A stretch of DNA of 64,000 bases, from positions 482,037 through 546,036 of the forward strand of contig NZ_JAFLQZ010000004.1 in NCBI RefSeq assembly GCF_017313265.1. The letters run 5' to 3'. Made by a program: the position numbers and the translations under genes. A model generated the notes under the pieces. It was not told the DNA's origin and searched no databases. It saw nothing but the letters and a program-made list of their open reading frames with translations. Positions 1 through 8,739 of this stretch are shown piece after piece. Position 1 is the first letter of the stretch. Each line of letters begins with the position of its first letter. This DNA is from Hymenobacter telluris. Its GTDB lineage: Bacteria; Bacteroidota; Bacteroidia; Cytophagales; Hymenobacteraceae.

Positions 1-9
1 TATAAGAGG

Positions 10-48
10 CTTAAAAACAAACCACCCGAACCTTCTGGGTTCGGGTGG
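10..48 (-). terminator. Intrinsic terminator, minus strand
   Basis: An 11-bp perfect stem (22-32 with 38-48, loop 33-37) is followed on the minus strand by a T-rich run (positions 20 down to 12). On the plus strand there is no T-run, so it should terminate transcription coming from higher coordinates, where the only candidate is the small unit at 78-155. Confidence 0.6.
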
Positions 49-77
49 CGGAAGTGTCAGAGGAAATCTGCTACTAC

Positions 78-155
78 TTAGCTACACCGAACCAGGCATG
101 AACCCGCTGGCTCTATACCGTCTTGCTTGCTGATGTAATTGAAGTGGCGTAGCAT
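78..155 (-). CDS. Candidate 25-residue small peptide
   Basis: I do not recognise this peptide. It begins MLRHFNYISKQDG, ends in a short segment with two cysteines (SCLVRCS), and stops at TAA (78-80). What supports it is the setting: a promoter-like pair about 20 nt upstream (177-207) and a strong minus-strand terminator 30 nt downstream (10-48), with no other gene in 50-380 for them to serve. It could equally be a non-coding RNA of about 160 nt in which the reading frame is accidental. It has no signal peptide or membrane segment. Confidence 0.3.
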   Translation of the reverse strand: MLRHFNYISKQDGIEPAGSCLVRCS

Positions 156-176
156 GGTTTGTTGTGTTTGGTGTGA

Positions 177-207
177 CAAATATGGAAGGAGTTTTTCTAT
201 CCACCAA
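177..207 (-). promoter_or_regulatory. Possible Bacteroidota-type promoter for the 78-155 unit
   Basis: Read on the minus strand there is TTG (207-205), 20 nt, then CATATTTG (184-177), one mismatch from the TAnnTTTG -7 consensus. The spacing is at the upper end for the phylum. The predicted start near 170 would give a 15-nt leader before the ATG at 155. Confidence 0.3.
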
Positions 208-384
208 AATACATTCAAAAATATTTTAATTATTTTTTATTTAGAATTAATCAAGCTCTGAAAATCCAGCCAAATAAATAATACCCTTAGAAAAATATTG
301 TATTCCACAGCCTACCAATTTGTAGTGTATTCACAAATAGTAAACGTGTTCTGCGCTGGACATTGCGGCTTCGTGCACAGTGCA

Positions 385-466
385 TGTAGAGACGCATACT
401 TGCGTTTTATCGGCCGCACCAGGTAGGTATCCGTTCAACGACGAGACGCAAGTATGCGTCTCTACA
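385..466. repeat. Inverted repeat, GTAGAGACGC family
   Basis: Perfect 21-bp arms at 385-405 and 446-466, separated by 40 nt. The outer sequence TGTAGAGACGC is shared with elements at 57871 and 62454, where the inner part differs (cgacacttcgcg instead of atacttgcgt). It is not part of a gene. A 108-codon frame crossing it has no credible start or content. Confidence 0.8.
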
Positions 467-554
467 ACCGTTCTACATCGTTCACGAAACTGCAATAACG
501 TACGATACAGTATCCCTTTCCTCCGTACTCTTATCGTATCTGCTCCCCATCTGC

Positions 555-1457
555 ATGCCTCGCCTTGCCACTTCCGAACGTTACAGCATCAGCTTACCGA
601 ATGGCCACCGCTTCCCGATTGCCAAGTACGAACTGATTCGGGAGCAACTGTTGTGGCAGGGCATTGCGCCGGCGGAGGATTTCTACGACCCGGGGCTGGC
701 CAGTGAAGATGATATTCTGCGCGTGCATTCGGTGGAGTACTGGCACAAGGTGCGCGACCTGCGCCTGTCGGCGGGCGAGGTGCGGCGGCTGGGCTTGCCG
801 CAAAGCCCGGAACTGGTGCGCCGGTCGTTGAGCAGTGTGGCCGGCACGGTGCAGTCGGCGAGGCAGGCACTACTGAGTGGGATTGGGATGAGCCTGGCGG
901 GCGGTACGCACCACGCGTTCCGGGACCGGGGCGAGGGGTTTTGCGTGCTCAATGATATTGCCGTAGCCGCCATGCACCTGTTGCACCACGGGCTGGCCCG
1001 GCAGATTCTGGTGGTTGACCTGGATGTGCACCAGGGCGACGGCACGGCCAGTATTTTCCGGGACGAGCCACGGGTATTCACGTTTTCGATGCACGCCGGC
1101 GCCAACTACCCGTTGCGCAAAGAGCAGTCGGATCGGGATGTGGCGCTGGAGTTGGGTACCGATGATGCCACGTACTTAGGCATTCTGCACGCCAACTTGC
1201 CGGAGCTGCTGGCTCGGGTGCAGCCTGATTTTATTTTCTTTCAGGCCGGCGTGGATGTGCTGGCTACCGACAAGCTCGGCAAACTGGCCCTCACCCCCGA
1301 AGGCTGCCGCCAGCGCGACGCATACGTACTAGGCATGTGCCACGAACACCAGCTGCCGGTGGCCGTGAGTATGGGCGGCGGCTACTCCGAGCGGCTCTCC
1401 GACATTGTAGACGCGCACTGCAATACGTTCCGGGTGGCGTATGAAGTGTTTGGGTGA
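555..1457 (+). CDS. Histone deacetylase-fold (arginase/deacetylase) family protein
   Basis: 300 residues, a complete class II HDAC-like domain as in bacterial acetylpolyamine, acetoin-utilisation and other small-molecule deacetylases. The paired histidines are in GGTHHAF (H119, H120). The zinc ligands are in VVDLDVHQGDG (D157, H159) and QAGVDVLATD (D234). The glycine-rich loop near the end is SMGGGY. It should hydrolyse N-acetyl groups from a lysine or polyamine-type substrate in the cytoplasm; the substrate cannot be read from sequence. No signal peptide. It stands alone: an inverted repeat follows before the next gene. Confidence 0.88.
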   Translation: MPRLATSERYSISLPNGHRFPIAKYELIREQLLWQGIAPAEDFYDPGLASEDDILRVHSVEYWHKVRDLRLSAGEVRRLGLPQSPELVRRSLSSVAGTVQSARQALLSGIGMSLAGGTHHAFRDRGEGFCVLNDIAVAAMHLLHHGLARQILVVDLDVHQGDGTASIFRDEPRVFTFSMHAGANYPLRKEQSDRDVALELGTDDATYLGILHANLPELLARVQPDFIFFQAGVDVLATDKLGKLALTPEGCRQRDAYVLGMCHEHQLPVAVSMGGGYSERLSDIVDAHCNTFRVAYEVFG

Positions 1458-1467
1458 AGCTGATAAG

Positions 1468-1564
1468 GTAGCGCGAAGCCGTTGCTTCGCGTATGTGTTG
1501 CTGACTCTCGAGCCATTTCAACGCCAACCGTGCGACACCACGCGAAGCAACAGCTTCGCGCTAC
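1468..1564. repeat. Inverted repeat, GTAGCGCGAAGC family
   Basis: 24-bp arms at 1468-1491 and 1541-1564 with one mismatch, 49 nt apart. Each arm also contains its own small palindrome (cgcgaagc...gcttcgcg). The same arm sequence, with small changes, recurs at 56828-56906. The right arm ends 21 nt before the J-domain gene start. Confidence 0.8.
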
Positions 1565-1573
1565 GATAGAATT

Positions 1574-1581
1574 TACCTTTG
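1574..1581 (+). promoter_or_regulatory. TAnnTTTG -7 box placed for a leaderless start
   Basis: TACCTTTG ends 4 nt before the ATG at 1586, so transcription would begin at or next to the start codon. No clear TTG lies 18-20 nt upstream, where the repeat arm sits. An identical box is found 4 nt before the LRR-kinase start at 59372. Confidence 0.35.
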
Positions 1582-1585
1582 CCCG

Positions 1586-2608
1586 ATGAATCTGCATAAC
1601 CCCGCTACCGATTTACCTGCCGCCAACTCCTTGCCTACCCTGGCCCCGGCCGAAGCGCCGGGCACACCGGCCCAACTAGCGTTTCGGGAGGCGGTGCAGC
1701 AGGTGGAGGGGTTGCGCCAGCGGCTGCGCGACTTACAAGTAGAGCAGGGCGAAGCCCGGCGGCGCTACTGGCAGCAGGTGGGCCCCGGTGCGCGGGCAGT
1801 GGTGGAAGCGCGGCGGGCACTGTTTGCGCCGCTGGAAAACGCTTTGCTCCTCCCCTATTTCAGCCGGGCCGAGGAACGCCAAATCACGGAGTTTATCCTG
1901 GGCAATGCCCGGGCGCTGCACAATCGGTTTGGGGAAGACACGGCGGAAATCGTGCTGAAATATGCCCCCCGCCGCCAGGCAACAGTGGAAACAGAAGATG
2001 CTACCGCCGACGAGAAACCTGCTGCCTTCGTACCCGACCTCAACTCCGACCTGCCGCCGCACGAGCAGGCGGCGGCCCATGCCCGCGCCCGGCGCAAAAC
2101 CAAGGCCCAAAAAACCCAGGAAATTGCCGCTAAGGCTGCCAAGGAAGAACAGCAGAAACTGCTATCCAATACCAAAACGCTCTACCGCCAGCTAGCCCGC
2201 ACGCACCACCCCGACCTGGAGCGCGACCCGGAAACTCAGGCCCACAAAACGGTCCTGATGCAGCGCATCACCGAGGCCTACGAAGCCAATGACCTCTACA
2301 CGCTGCTCCAGCTGCTCTCCGAATCGGGGCCCGCCGCCAGCGCCGACGACGACGTGCTAGCCCGCTATACGCAGGCCCTGCAGCAGCAGCAAATCGAGCT
2401 AAAGCAGCAACTCAACGAGCTGAAGTACGGCGACACTGGCTTCAGTGGCAGCACCGGCAAAAAGCGCGAAATCGAGTTGCGGGAGCTGAAACGCCACCTG
2501 CGCGCCGAGGCGGAATATCTGGAGCACATCTTCCGCTTGATTCAGGAGCCCGTAGGCCTGCGGGAGGTACTGCGCGAGCTATCCGCCGCCGGCCACGACA
2601 CGGTGTAA
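1586..2608 (+). CDS. J-domain-containing protein
   Basis: 340 residues. A J-domain core lies at about 190-245 with the diagnostic HPD tripeptide at 208-210 (THHPDLERD), so it can be expected to stimulate an Hsp70 ATPase. Unlike DnaJ the J-domain is internal. It follows a charged, helical, probably coiled-coil N-terminal half (residues 30-70 and 165-195) and precedes another coiled-coil segment (about 265-330). There are no G/F region, zinc-finger repeats or C-terminal DnaJ domains, so it is a type III J-protein with an unknown client. The ATG at 1586 is preceded at close distance by a -7-like box. Confidence 0.75.
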   Translation: MNLHNPATDLPAANSLPTLAPAEAPGTPAQLAFREAVQQVEGLRQRLRDLQVEQGEARRRYWQQVGPGARAVVEARRALFAPLENALLLPYFSRAEERQITEFILGNARALHNRFGEDTAEIVLKYAPRRQATVETEDATADEKPAAFVPDLNSDLPPHEQAAAHARARRKTKAQKTQEIAAKAAKEEQQKLLSNTKTLYRQLARTHHPDLERDPETQAHKTVLMQRITEAYEANDLYTLLQLLSESGPAASADDDVLARYTQALQQQQIELKQQLNELKYGDTGFSGSTGKKREIELRELKRHLRAEAEYLEHIFRLIQEPVGLREVLRELSAAGHDTV

Positions 2609-2642
2609 GCCGCCCATAATTCATCCTCTACCTAAATAAGCC

Positions 2643-2722
2643 CTGTCATTCCGACGCAGGAGGAATCTGAATCCACTCGTTCAACATCTTGAACTCAGAT
2701 TCCTCCTGCGTCGGAATGACAG
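2643..2722. repeat. Perfect 28-bp inverted repeat between convergent genes
   Basis: Arms 2643-2670 and 2695-2722 match exactly, with a 24-nt loop. It lies between the convergent J-domain and pectinesterase genes and could act as a bidirectional transcript end. The CATTCCGACGCAGGAGGAATCT arm is a fourth repeat type, not shared with the other elements in this window. Confidence 0.8.
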
Positions 2723-2852
2723 AATAGTAGATAAATGGTTTTCTGGAACGACGTGCCGCGTAGCGGTGCCAGAATCGTTCTGGCACCGCCAAAGCGGGCA
2801 CGTTTTCTACAAACCTAGCGCCGCTACGCGGCCGCTCTACCATTTCAGGCAA

Positions 2853-3851
2853 TTATTTCGTGGGGTTCCAGTTGCCGAATATGGTGCTGAGCGTGTATTG
2901 CTTGGCTTCCTTGACCGTGAGCTGGCGGGACCAGGCCACGCGGCCTTTGGCGTTGGCGCCCGGCCCGGTTGATTGATACTCGGCGTAGGTGGCGGTTTTC
3001 TCGGTTTCGGGCTGGTTCCAGTTGTGCCAGCCTTCGGGCCGGATGTGGGCACCCATTTCGGTGTTGAGGAACACGGTGCGGGCGTGCGGGCGCCATGGCC
3101 GGCCCAGGTACACCTGCTTGGCTTCGGGAGCCGCCGTGAGCTGGCAGTTCAGGAACACCAAGCCAAACAACTGCCGGGGCGTGGTGGACGCCGCCGTAAT
3201 GTAGGAGTCGCTCTTGCTGAAAATGGTACAGTGGTCGAAGACGGCGGTGCTGGCCCCGAAGATAAAGTCGGTGGTGCCTTCGATGTGGCAGTTCTGGTAG
3301 TACTGGCGGCTGTTTTCGATGGCCAGAAATAGCGTATCCTGGTTGCCCAGCATGCGGCAGTTCCGGAACACGGCCCGGTCGCCTTCCACGTGCAGGGCCA
3401 CCGCCTGCCCCACCCGGCCAGCCGAGTTTTCGAAGGTGATATTCTCGGCCGAAAAGTCGTTGCCCTGCACCCGCACCGTGGAGGACGTGTAGGTGCTGTG
3501 CTTTTCGGCGTCGCCGGAGTAGTCGCCGTAGGTGATAATCACTCCGTCGCGGCTTTCGCCCAGCAAGGCAATGTGGGTTTTCTGGGAGGGTATTACCAGC
3601 TTCTCGCGGTACGTGCCGTTTTTGATGAAGATGGTGGCTTGCACCTGCATAAAGTCGCGCACGGCCATGACGGCCTCCTGAATGGTGCGGTAGTCGCCGG
3701 AGCCATCAGCGGCTACCACCAGCCGCACGGTTTGGTTGAAGGACGGCGGGGTGGCGGGCTTAGCGGGGGCCGGGGCGGCGGTTTGCGCATACACAGTTGA
3801 CGTGGCCAATAGCAGGCTACCCGCCAGTATCGTTCTTTTGAAAAGCGTCAT
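2853..3851 (-). CDS. Pectinesterase (CE8), exported
   Basis: 332 residues with a signal peptide ending near residue 22 (STVYAQ). The CE8 beta-helix motifs are all present: GQAVAL (Q149), GNQDTLF (Q171, D172 acid), GTTDFIFG (D195 nucleophile) and YLGRPWRPHARTVF (R251, W253). It removes methyl esters from homogalacturonan, giving methanol and the acidic pectate that PL1 lyases cut. It is the last gene of a run of esterases. Its ATG overlaps the TAA of the preceding pectinesterase by one base (TAATG at 3853-3849), so the two are probably translationally coupled. No T9SS tail, so probably periplasmic. Confidence 0.93.
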   Translation of the reverse strand: MTLFKRTILAGSLLLATSTVYAQTAAPAPAKPATPPSFNQTVRLVVAADGSGDYRTIQEAVMAVRDFMQVQATIFIKNGTYREKLVIPSQKTHIALLGESRDGVIITYGDYSGDAEKHSTYTSSTVRVQGNDFSAENITFENSAGRVGQAVALHVEGDRAVFRNCRMLGNQDTLFLAIENSRQYYQNCHIEGTTDFIFGASTAVFDHCTIFSKSDSYITAASTTPRQLFGLVFLNCQLTAAPEAKQVYLGRPWRPHARTVFLNTEMGAHIRPEGWHNWNQPETEKTATYAEYQSTGPGANAKGRVAWSRQLTVKEAKQYTLSTIFGNWNPTK

Positions 3852-4801
3852 TAGTCTTGGTTGGGGTTCCAGTGCCGAAGCACCGTATCGAGGGTGTATT
3901 GTTTCGCTTCCTGCTCGGTGAGTTGGTGGGACCAGGGCACGCGCTGCTTGGGTTGAGCGCCTTTGCCTTTATTGCCAAACTCGGCGTAGTAGGCGGTTTG
4001 CTTGTTGCTGTCTTTGCCCCAATGGTCCCAGCCGGCGGGGTTGATGTGCGGGCCTAGCTCGCAATACAGGAACACCGTTTTGGCGTAGGGTCGCCAGGGC
4101 CGGCCGAGGTAAAAGCTGCCGGCCGGCGCGTCGCCCGTAATTTTGCAGCGGTTGAACACGTAGCCGTAGCGGGTGCTGTCGGGGGTGGAGGCAGCCGTAA
4201 CGTAGCCGTTCTGCTTGCAGAAAATGGTGCAGTTCTCGAACCAGGCCGTGCTGCTCCCGAAAATGAAATCCACGGTGCCCTCGATGTAGCAGTCCTGGTA
4301 ATACTGCCGGCTGCCGTAGCCGTAGGTGTAGAGCGTATCCTGAAATCCTAGGAAGCGGCAGTTTTTGAAGCGCGCTTTGTCGCCGGCCACCCACACGGCC
4401 ACCGCCTGCCCCACGGGCCCCGAGGAGTTCTGGAAGGTGAGGTTCTCGGCCGAAAAATCGGTGCCGTAGATGTATATGCTCGACGAGCCCGAGGTGCCTT
4501 TGTCTTCGCCGAAGATGTTCTTTTTCTGGTTGTAGTCGTCGTAGGTGAGCACCGTTTTGGTGAGGTCCTCGCCGATGAGATGCACCAGGTTTTTCGAGCC
4601 CGCCAGCACCAGCTTCTCCTTGTACACGCCCTTCTTGATGAAGATGGTGGTGACTTTCTTGCGGAAATCGGGCACGGCGTTGAAGGCTTCCTGCACGGTG
4701 CGGTAGGTGCCGCTGCCGTCCTGCGCTACTACAAAGTCGTAGGCAAAAGCCGGGCGGATCAGCAGCCAAGTCAGACAAATAAGGGTAAAAAAATGCTTCA
4801 T
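3851..4801 (-). CDS. Pectinesterase (CE8), exported
   Basis: 316 residues, signal peptide to about residue 20 (RPAFA). CE8 residues are conserved: GQAVAV (Q132), GFQDTLY (Q154, D155), GTVDFIFG (D178) and YLGRPWRPYAKTVF (R234, W236). It resembles its downstream neighbour over the whole length and looks like a tandem duplicate that has diverged. It has an extra loop around residues 95-108. The start overlaps the stop of the acetylesterase gene upstream in an ATGA (4798-4801). Substrate preference relative to its paralogue cannot be told from sequence. Confidence 0.93.
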   Translation of the reverse strand: MKHFFTLICLTWLLIRPAFAYDFVVAQDGSGTYRTVQEAFNAVPDFRKKVTTIFIKKGVYKEKLVLAGSKNLVHLIGEDLTKTVLTYDDYNQKKNIFGEDKGTSGSSSIYIYGTDFSAENLTFQNSSGPVGQAVAVWVAGDKARFKNCRFLGFQDTLYTYGYGSRQYYQDCYIEGTVDFIFGSSTAWFENCTIFCKQNGYVTAASTPDSTRYGYVFNRCKITGDAPAGSFYLGRPWRPYAKTVFLYCELGPHINPAGWDHWGKDSNKQTAYYAEFGNKGKGAQPKQRVPWSHQLTEQEAKQYTLDTVLRHWNPNQD

Positions 4802-5637
4802 GGAGTGGTAGGCTGGGCGTCTTTGGTGGTTGAAGTGGGCGGTACGGCGTTTTTGGCGGTGGGCTTGGCTAGGTGGTCTGCCAGACCCGGCAGCCGCTGC
4901 GCCACCACCTCCTGCACAACCAGCTGCGCCATCTTGCGGGCGCCCAATTCGCTGAAATGGGTGTTGTCGTTGCGGCCGTAGGGGTAGTTGGGATGGTCGC
5001 CGGGGGCTAGTTGCAGAAACAGAAGCTTGCTGGGCTCCTCACCGAACTGTTGCACCAATTCCCGGCTGGTTTTGTCGAGGTCAATCAGCGGCACTTTGTA
5101 GGTGTTGGCTATTTCACTAGTAGCCGCCGAGTACGCCACGTGCGTTTCCTCCTGCTGGCCGTTTTTGAAGCGCCGGCGCGTAACGGGCGTAATCAGCACC
5201 GGGTACGCCTTTTTGCGGCGCGTCTCAGTCACGAACTTGATTAGGTTCTTGCGGTAATCGGCGGGCGAGGTGTACCGGTCGGGGTAGTTTTCGGCTTCGT
5301 CGTTGTGCCCGAACTGAATCATGACGTAGTCCTGCGGCTGCAAGGCGTCCACAATGGGCTGCCAGCGGTTTTCGGCCAGAAACGTGCGCGTGCTGCGGCC
5401 ATTCTGGGCGCGGTTATCTACCACTACGGCGGCGGTGTCGAAAAACGTGGCCAGCGGCATACCCCAGCCGGTTTCGGGGAACACCTGCCCTACTTTCTGC
5501 GCAATGGTAGAGTCGCCGATAAGGTAGAGCCGAGTTTTCCGGGGTGGCGCCGGTGCCGTAAAAGCCAGCAGCACTGCAAGCAGCGCCAGCCCCAGGCTGT
5601 ATTTAAGGTGCAGCATAACAGGCGTTTTCATAGGCAT
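4798..5637 (-). CDS. Rhamnogalacturonan acetylesterase-like SGNH hydrolase (CE12)
   Basis: 279 residues with an N-terminal hydrophobic export signal (about residues 10-30). SGNH blocks are clear: LIGDSTIAQ (Ser43), DNRAQNGRSTRTF, FGHNDE, and the Asp/His pair in DNTHFSELGARKMA near the C-terminus. CE12 enzymes remove acetyl groups from the rhamnogalacturonan I backbone. Met3 or Met8 are alternative starts. It is followed by two pectin methylesterases with overlapping ends, which supports a de-esterification operon. Confidence 0.87.
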   Translation of the reverse strand: MPMKTPVMLHLKYSLGLALLAVLLAFTAPAPPRKTRLYLIGDSTIAQKVGQVFPETGWGMPLATFFDTAAVVVDNRAQNGRSTRTFLAENRWQPIVDALQPQDYVMIQFGHNDEAENYPDRYTSPADYRKNLIKFVTETRRKKAYPVLITPVTRRRFKNGQQEETHVAYSAATSEIANTYKVPLIDLDKTSRELVQQFGEEPSKLLFLQLAPGDHPNYPYGRNDNTHFSELGARKMAQLVVQEVVAQRLPGLADHLAKPTAKNAVPPTSTTKDAQPTTP

Positions 5638-5667
5638 TGGATAAGGAGTCTGCTCTGTAAGTCATTT

Positions 5668-5694
5668 GTCATGCTGAGCTTGCCGAAGCATGAC
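5668..5694. repeat. Single GTCATGCTGAGC repeat unit
   Basis: A lone copy of the GTCATGCTGAGCTTGCCGAAGC unit, with 8-bp self-complementary ends (5668-5675 with 5687-5694). It sits in the 100-nt gap between the two acetylesterase genes. The paired form of the same unit occurs at 32578, 43802 and 57918. Confidence 0.6.
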
Positions 5695-5737
5695 CGCCTT
5701 TTTAGATTCGGATGCTTTCAATAACGAGCCGACAAGG

Positions 5738-6520
5738 TTAGCGGGCCTGGGCATCCACGGTTTTAGCCGCCGCCCGCTTTACAATGCGGTTAGCCAATTC
5801 CAGCTTGAGGCCACGAATATCGGCCAGCACGATTTCCGCCATTTTGCGGGCGCCCAGCTCGTTGAAGTGGGTGTTGTCTTCCTTGCCATCGGGGTAGTTG
5901 GGATGCTCGCCGGGCGTGAGTTGGTTGAAAAGCAGCTTGGAATTCTCGACGCCCATTTGCTGCAACAGGGCCTGGCTTTCCCGGTCGAAGTCGATGAGGG
6001 CCACTTGCTGTTCCTGGGCGGTTTTGCGCACGATTTCCGAGTACACGTCGTGGGTGCCTTCCACCTTGCCCGCGGCATCAAACTTGCGGCGCGCAACGGG
6101 CGTGAGCAGCACCGGCGTAGCTTTTTTCGCGCGGGTTTCGGTGATGAAGCGAATCAGGTAGTTCTTATAATCCGCCTCCGGGGTGTAGCTGCGCTTGGTG
6201 GGCACCTCGTCGTTGTGGCCGAACTGGATGAACACGTAGTCGCCTTCCTCGAGGGCCGCCGCCACGGGTTGCCAGCGGTTTTCGGCCACGAAGCTTTTGG
6301 TGCTGCGGCCGTTCTGGGCGCGGTTGTCCACGGTTACGGTCTCATCGAAAAAGTACGCAAACGGCATTCCCCACCCCGTTTCCGGATAGTTCTTCACCTC
6401 TTTTATCGACATGGTGGAGTCGCCGATAAGGTAGACGGTGATTTTGGCCGGCGGCGCGCTGAAGGCCATGAGGCACAGAACGATAAAGGCCGTGGCCAGT
6501 CGTAGCAAAAAGTTATTCAT
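5738..6520 (-). CDS. Rhamnogalacturonan acetylesterase-like SGNH hydrolase (CE12)
   Basis: 260 residues from the ATG at 6520. I chose this start because MNNFLLRLATAFIVLCLMAF gives a normal signal peptide, whereas the frame open to 6622 adds a charged leader. Motifs: LIGDSTMS (Ser34), DNRAQNGRSTKSF, FGHNDE and DNTHFNELGARKMAE. It is a paralogue of the 4798-5637 gene. It lies downstream of a terminator that closes the susCD transcript, so it probably heads its own esterase transcript (CE12, CE12, CE8, CE8). Confidence 0.86.
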   Translation of the reverse strand: MNNFLLRLATAFIVLCLMAFSAPPAKITVYLIGDSTMSIKEVKNYPETGWGMPFAYFFDETVTVDNRAQNGRSTKSFVAENRWQPVAAALEEGDYVFIQFGHNDEVPTKRSYTPEADYKNYLIRFITETRAKKATPVLLTPVARRKFDAAGKVEGTHDVYSEIVRKTAQEQQVALIDFDRESQALLQQMGVENSKLLFNQLTPGEHPNYPDGKEDNTHFNELGARKMAEIVLADIRGLKLELANRIVKRAAAKTVDAQAR

Positions 6521-6771
6521 ACCAGTAGCGTCGAGCTTATGCAAGGGCAAACGGCCCATGTTACTTCTTTTCTTTAATAAAGCCCATTTTCCAGCAGCCA
6601 CTCCTCGCATAGCGTAGTCCACGGGGTGGCCGAGCCAGGATTGTTGCGCACATGCCGGGCGTACCTACCTGCGCACTCCGCTCGTTCTCGGTTTTGTCGT
6701 AAACCTTACTTGTTTGCGTAGGGAAGTCCTACACGGCTTCTCATTCGTAAGCGTTGGAGCGGCTAGCTGGC

Positions 6772-6829
6772 AATCAAAAAACGGGGGCAGTTCCGTGAAA
6801 TGCCGGGTGGCATCCAACGAAACTGCCCC
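6772..6829 (-). terminator. Intrinsic terminator downstream of susD
   Basis: Stem arms 6784-6792 and 6821-6829 (GGGGCAGTT/AACTGCCCC) enclose a smaller inner hairpin and are followed on the minus strand by CGTTTTTTG. It lies 50 nt past the susD stop. The rest of 6521-6771 holds no reading frame of note and should contain the promoter of the esterase genes, though I see no strict TAnnTTTG box. Confidence 0.65.
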
Positions 6830-6879
6830 AGACGGTGCTCCGGATTCCCACGGCCGTTGCACACCGCCCTGTTTTTCAG

Positions 6880-8718
6880 CTAGTAACCGAAATTCTGCTT
6901 GAGGTTGGGGTTGGTATCCACCACGCTTTGCGGGAAAGCCAGCAGCTCGTCGCCGGTGTTCGGTACGTAGTTGGCGGCCAGCAGCTCGATAAAGGTGGAC
7001 GTGCCGGTGAGGGCCTGCCGCCAGTTGAAGCGGGTAGCTACTACGGCCGGCGAAGTGCCCGGAATCGTGTAGGTGGTTGCGGTAAGGGTAGTTGGGCGGT
7101 AGAGCGACCGAGCATAGCGCAACTGGTCGTTCACGGCGTAGCCATACACGTAGAGCGGAACATTGGCATAGGCGCCGGTACCGTTGCGCATCTCCGTCAG
7201 CTGGGCTTTGGCTTCGGCAATCTTGGCGCCCAATAGGTTCCAGCGAATCAGGTCGTACTTCCGGATACCTTCGCCGCCAAACTCCAGCAGGCGCTCTTTC
7301 ACCAAGGCATTGAAGAAGGTTTCCTTGGTGCCTACCTGCGTAGCGGGCAACGCCACGTAGCGCGCGGCCGGATACGCCCGGCGGCGCACTTCTTCCAGCG
7401 CCTGCACCGGCGTAATGCCATTGTAGGCTACGCCGGGGCCGGCCAGCTCGTTCTGGGCCTCAGCAAACATCAACAGCACATCAGCAAAGCGGATAATCGG
7501 CCAGTTCAAGCCCAGCGTTTGCGACGAGCCGGTGAGCAGCGGCACCCGCCAGTCGCGGCGGAATTTGCCGTCGCGCAGGGCGTTGAGCGTGGTGCTGGTT
7601 TGGGTGTTGGGCGTGGTGGCCACGGTCTGATACAGCGTCACGGTCACGTCGCGGCGGGTGTCCACCGAGTCGAAGGCGTAGAAGTAGTTGGGGTTGATGG
7701 TGTACGAGCCGCCGCCCTGGCCCCAGCGCGAGGCCACATCCAGGCGCGGGCCGTTGTTGTAGCCGAGCTTGCTGTCGGAGGCTGCCGAGCCCGAGCCCAT
7801 AGCCACTTCAAACATGATTTCGCCGTACTGCGTGTCGAAACGCAGCTCGTTGATGTTGCGCCATACGGCCTCGTAGCTGGGGTTGAGCGTGTGCTGGCTG
7901 CGGTTACGCAGCAGCGTGTCGGACTCGGCCCGGGCCATGGTGTAGTACGTCAGGTAGTCGTTGGGGCGCTCCATTCGGCCGGTGCTGGCGTTGGAGCGCC
8001 AGCCCGCGCGGGCCAGCGCAATACGGGCCCGCATGGCTTTGGCCGCCCCTTTCGTAAACCGCTCGTAGGCATTGGCATCCGACTCGCGGCGCCACGGCAG
8101 CAGCCGCGAGGCCAGCGCCAGATCGTCCAGAATTCGGTCGTAGATGATGTTGCGGTCGGTTTGCGGCAGGTTTAGGTCGGCGTAGGCCGACGAGGGCTCG
8201 AACTGCGCTGGCACGTCGCCCCAGTTGCGCACAATTTCCATGTAGTACAACGCCCGCAACGCCAGCACCTCGCCGTGCATGCGGCGCAGCGCCTTCTGCT
8301 CGGTTGCGGTGCCGGTGTTGTAGAGAGCCATCTGCGGAATGTTTTTGATGCAGATGTTGGCCCGCTCCACTCCCAAGTACAGGGTCGTGAAGGGCGCAAT
8401 CAGCTCGGTGGTGCCCGGCGTTACACGGTAGCGGTTGATGTCGCGGCTGCCGCCGTCGGCCGCGCCGGCCCGGTTCTGGCCTTCGTCGGTGTCGGAGGGG
8501 TAGCCGGTGGAGAGCCGTACGCCGTAGCCGTTGTCGCCGGAAAGCGGATCGTAGGCACCAATAACGGCACTGTTGGCGTTGGCTACGTTGTTGAATACGT
8601 CCTCGGAAATGTAGGCCGAATCGGGGCTTACATCAAGGTAGTCTTTGCAGGAATAAGTGGCCGTGAGGGAGGCAACTAGTGCCACGGCCAGCGCGGGCCG
8701 GAAAAAGGAGCGTTTCAT
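6880..8718 (-). CDS. SusD/RagB-family outer-membrane lipoprotein
   Basis: 612 residues. A lipoprotein signal peptide ends at ATYSC|KDYLDV, the usual SusD start. The SusD-type TPR fold is suggested by the N-terminal VFNNVANANSAVIGAYDPL helix region and the C-terminal LRWN-type segment (IRKYDLIRWNLL). The end of the protein (NPNLKQNFGY) is typical of the family. It binds a glycan at the cell surface and delivers it to the SusC channel encoded 21 nt upstream. With pectin esterases and PL1 on both sides, the ligand is most likely a pectin oligosaccharide. Confidence 0.93.
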   Translation of the reverse strand: MKRSFFRPALAVALVASLTATYSCKDYLDVSPDSAYISEDVFNNVANANSAVIGAYDPLSGDNGYGVRLSTGYPSDTDEGQNRAGAADGGSRDINRYRVTPGTTELIAPFTTLYLGVERANICIKNIPQMALYNTGTATEQKALRRMHGEVLALRALYYMEIVRNWGDVPAQFEPSSAYADLNLPQTDRNIIYDRILDDLALASRLLPWRRESDANAYERFTKGAAKAMRARIALARAGWRSNASTGRMERPNDYLTYYTMARAESDTLLRNRSQHTLNPSYEAVWRNINELRFDTQYGEIMFEVAMGSGSAASDSKLGYNNGPRLDVASRWGQGGGSYTINPNYFYAFDSVDTRRDVTVTLYQTVATTPNTQTSTTLNALRDGKFRRDWRVPLLTGSSQTLGLNWPIIRFADVLLMFAEAQNELAGPGVAYNGITPVQALEEVRRRAYPAARYVALPATQVGTKETFFNALVKERLLEFGGEGIRKYDLIRWNLLGAKIAEAKAQLTEMRNGTGAYANVPLYVYGYAVNDQLRYARSLYRPTTLTATTYTIPGTSPAVVATRFNWRQALTGTSTFIELLAANYVPNTGDELLAFPQSVVDTNPNLKQNFGY

Positions 8719-8739
8719 GGTCGGTATCGAGTGGGAATT

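Noticed and set aside
380..706. 108-codon frame overlapping the HDAC gene start
   Set aside because: It is made of the inverted repeat at 385-466 and out-of-frame HDAC sequence.
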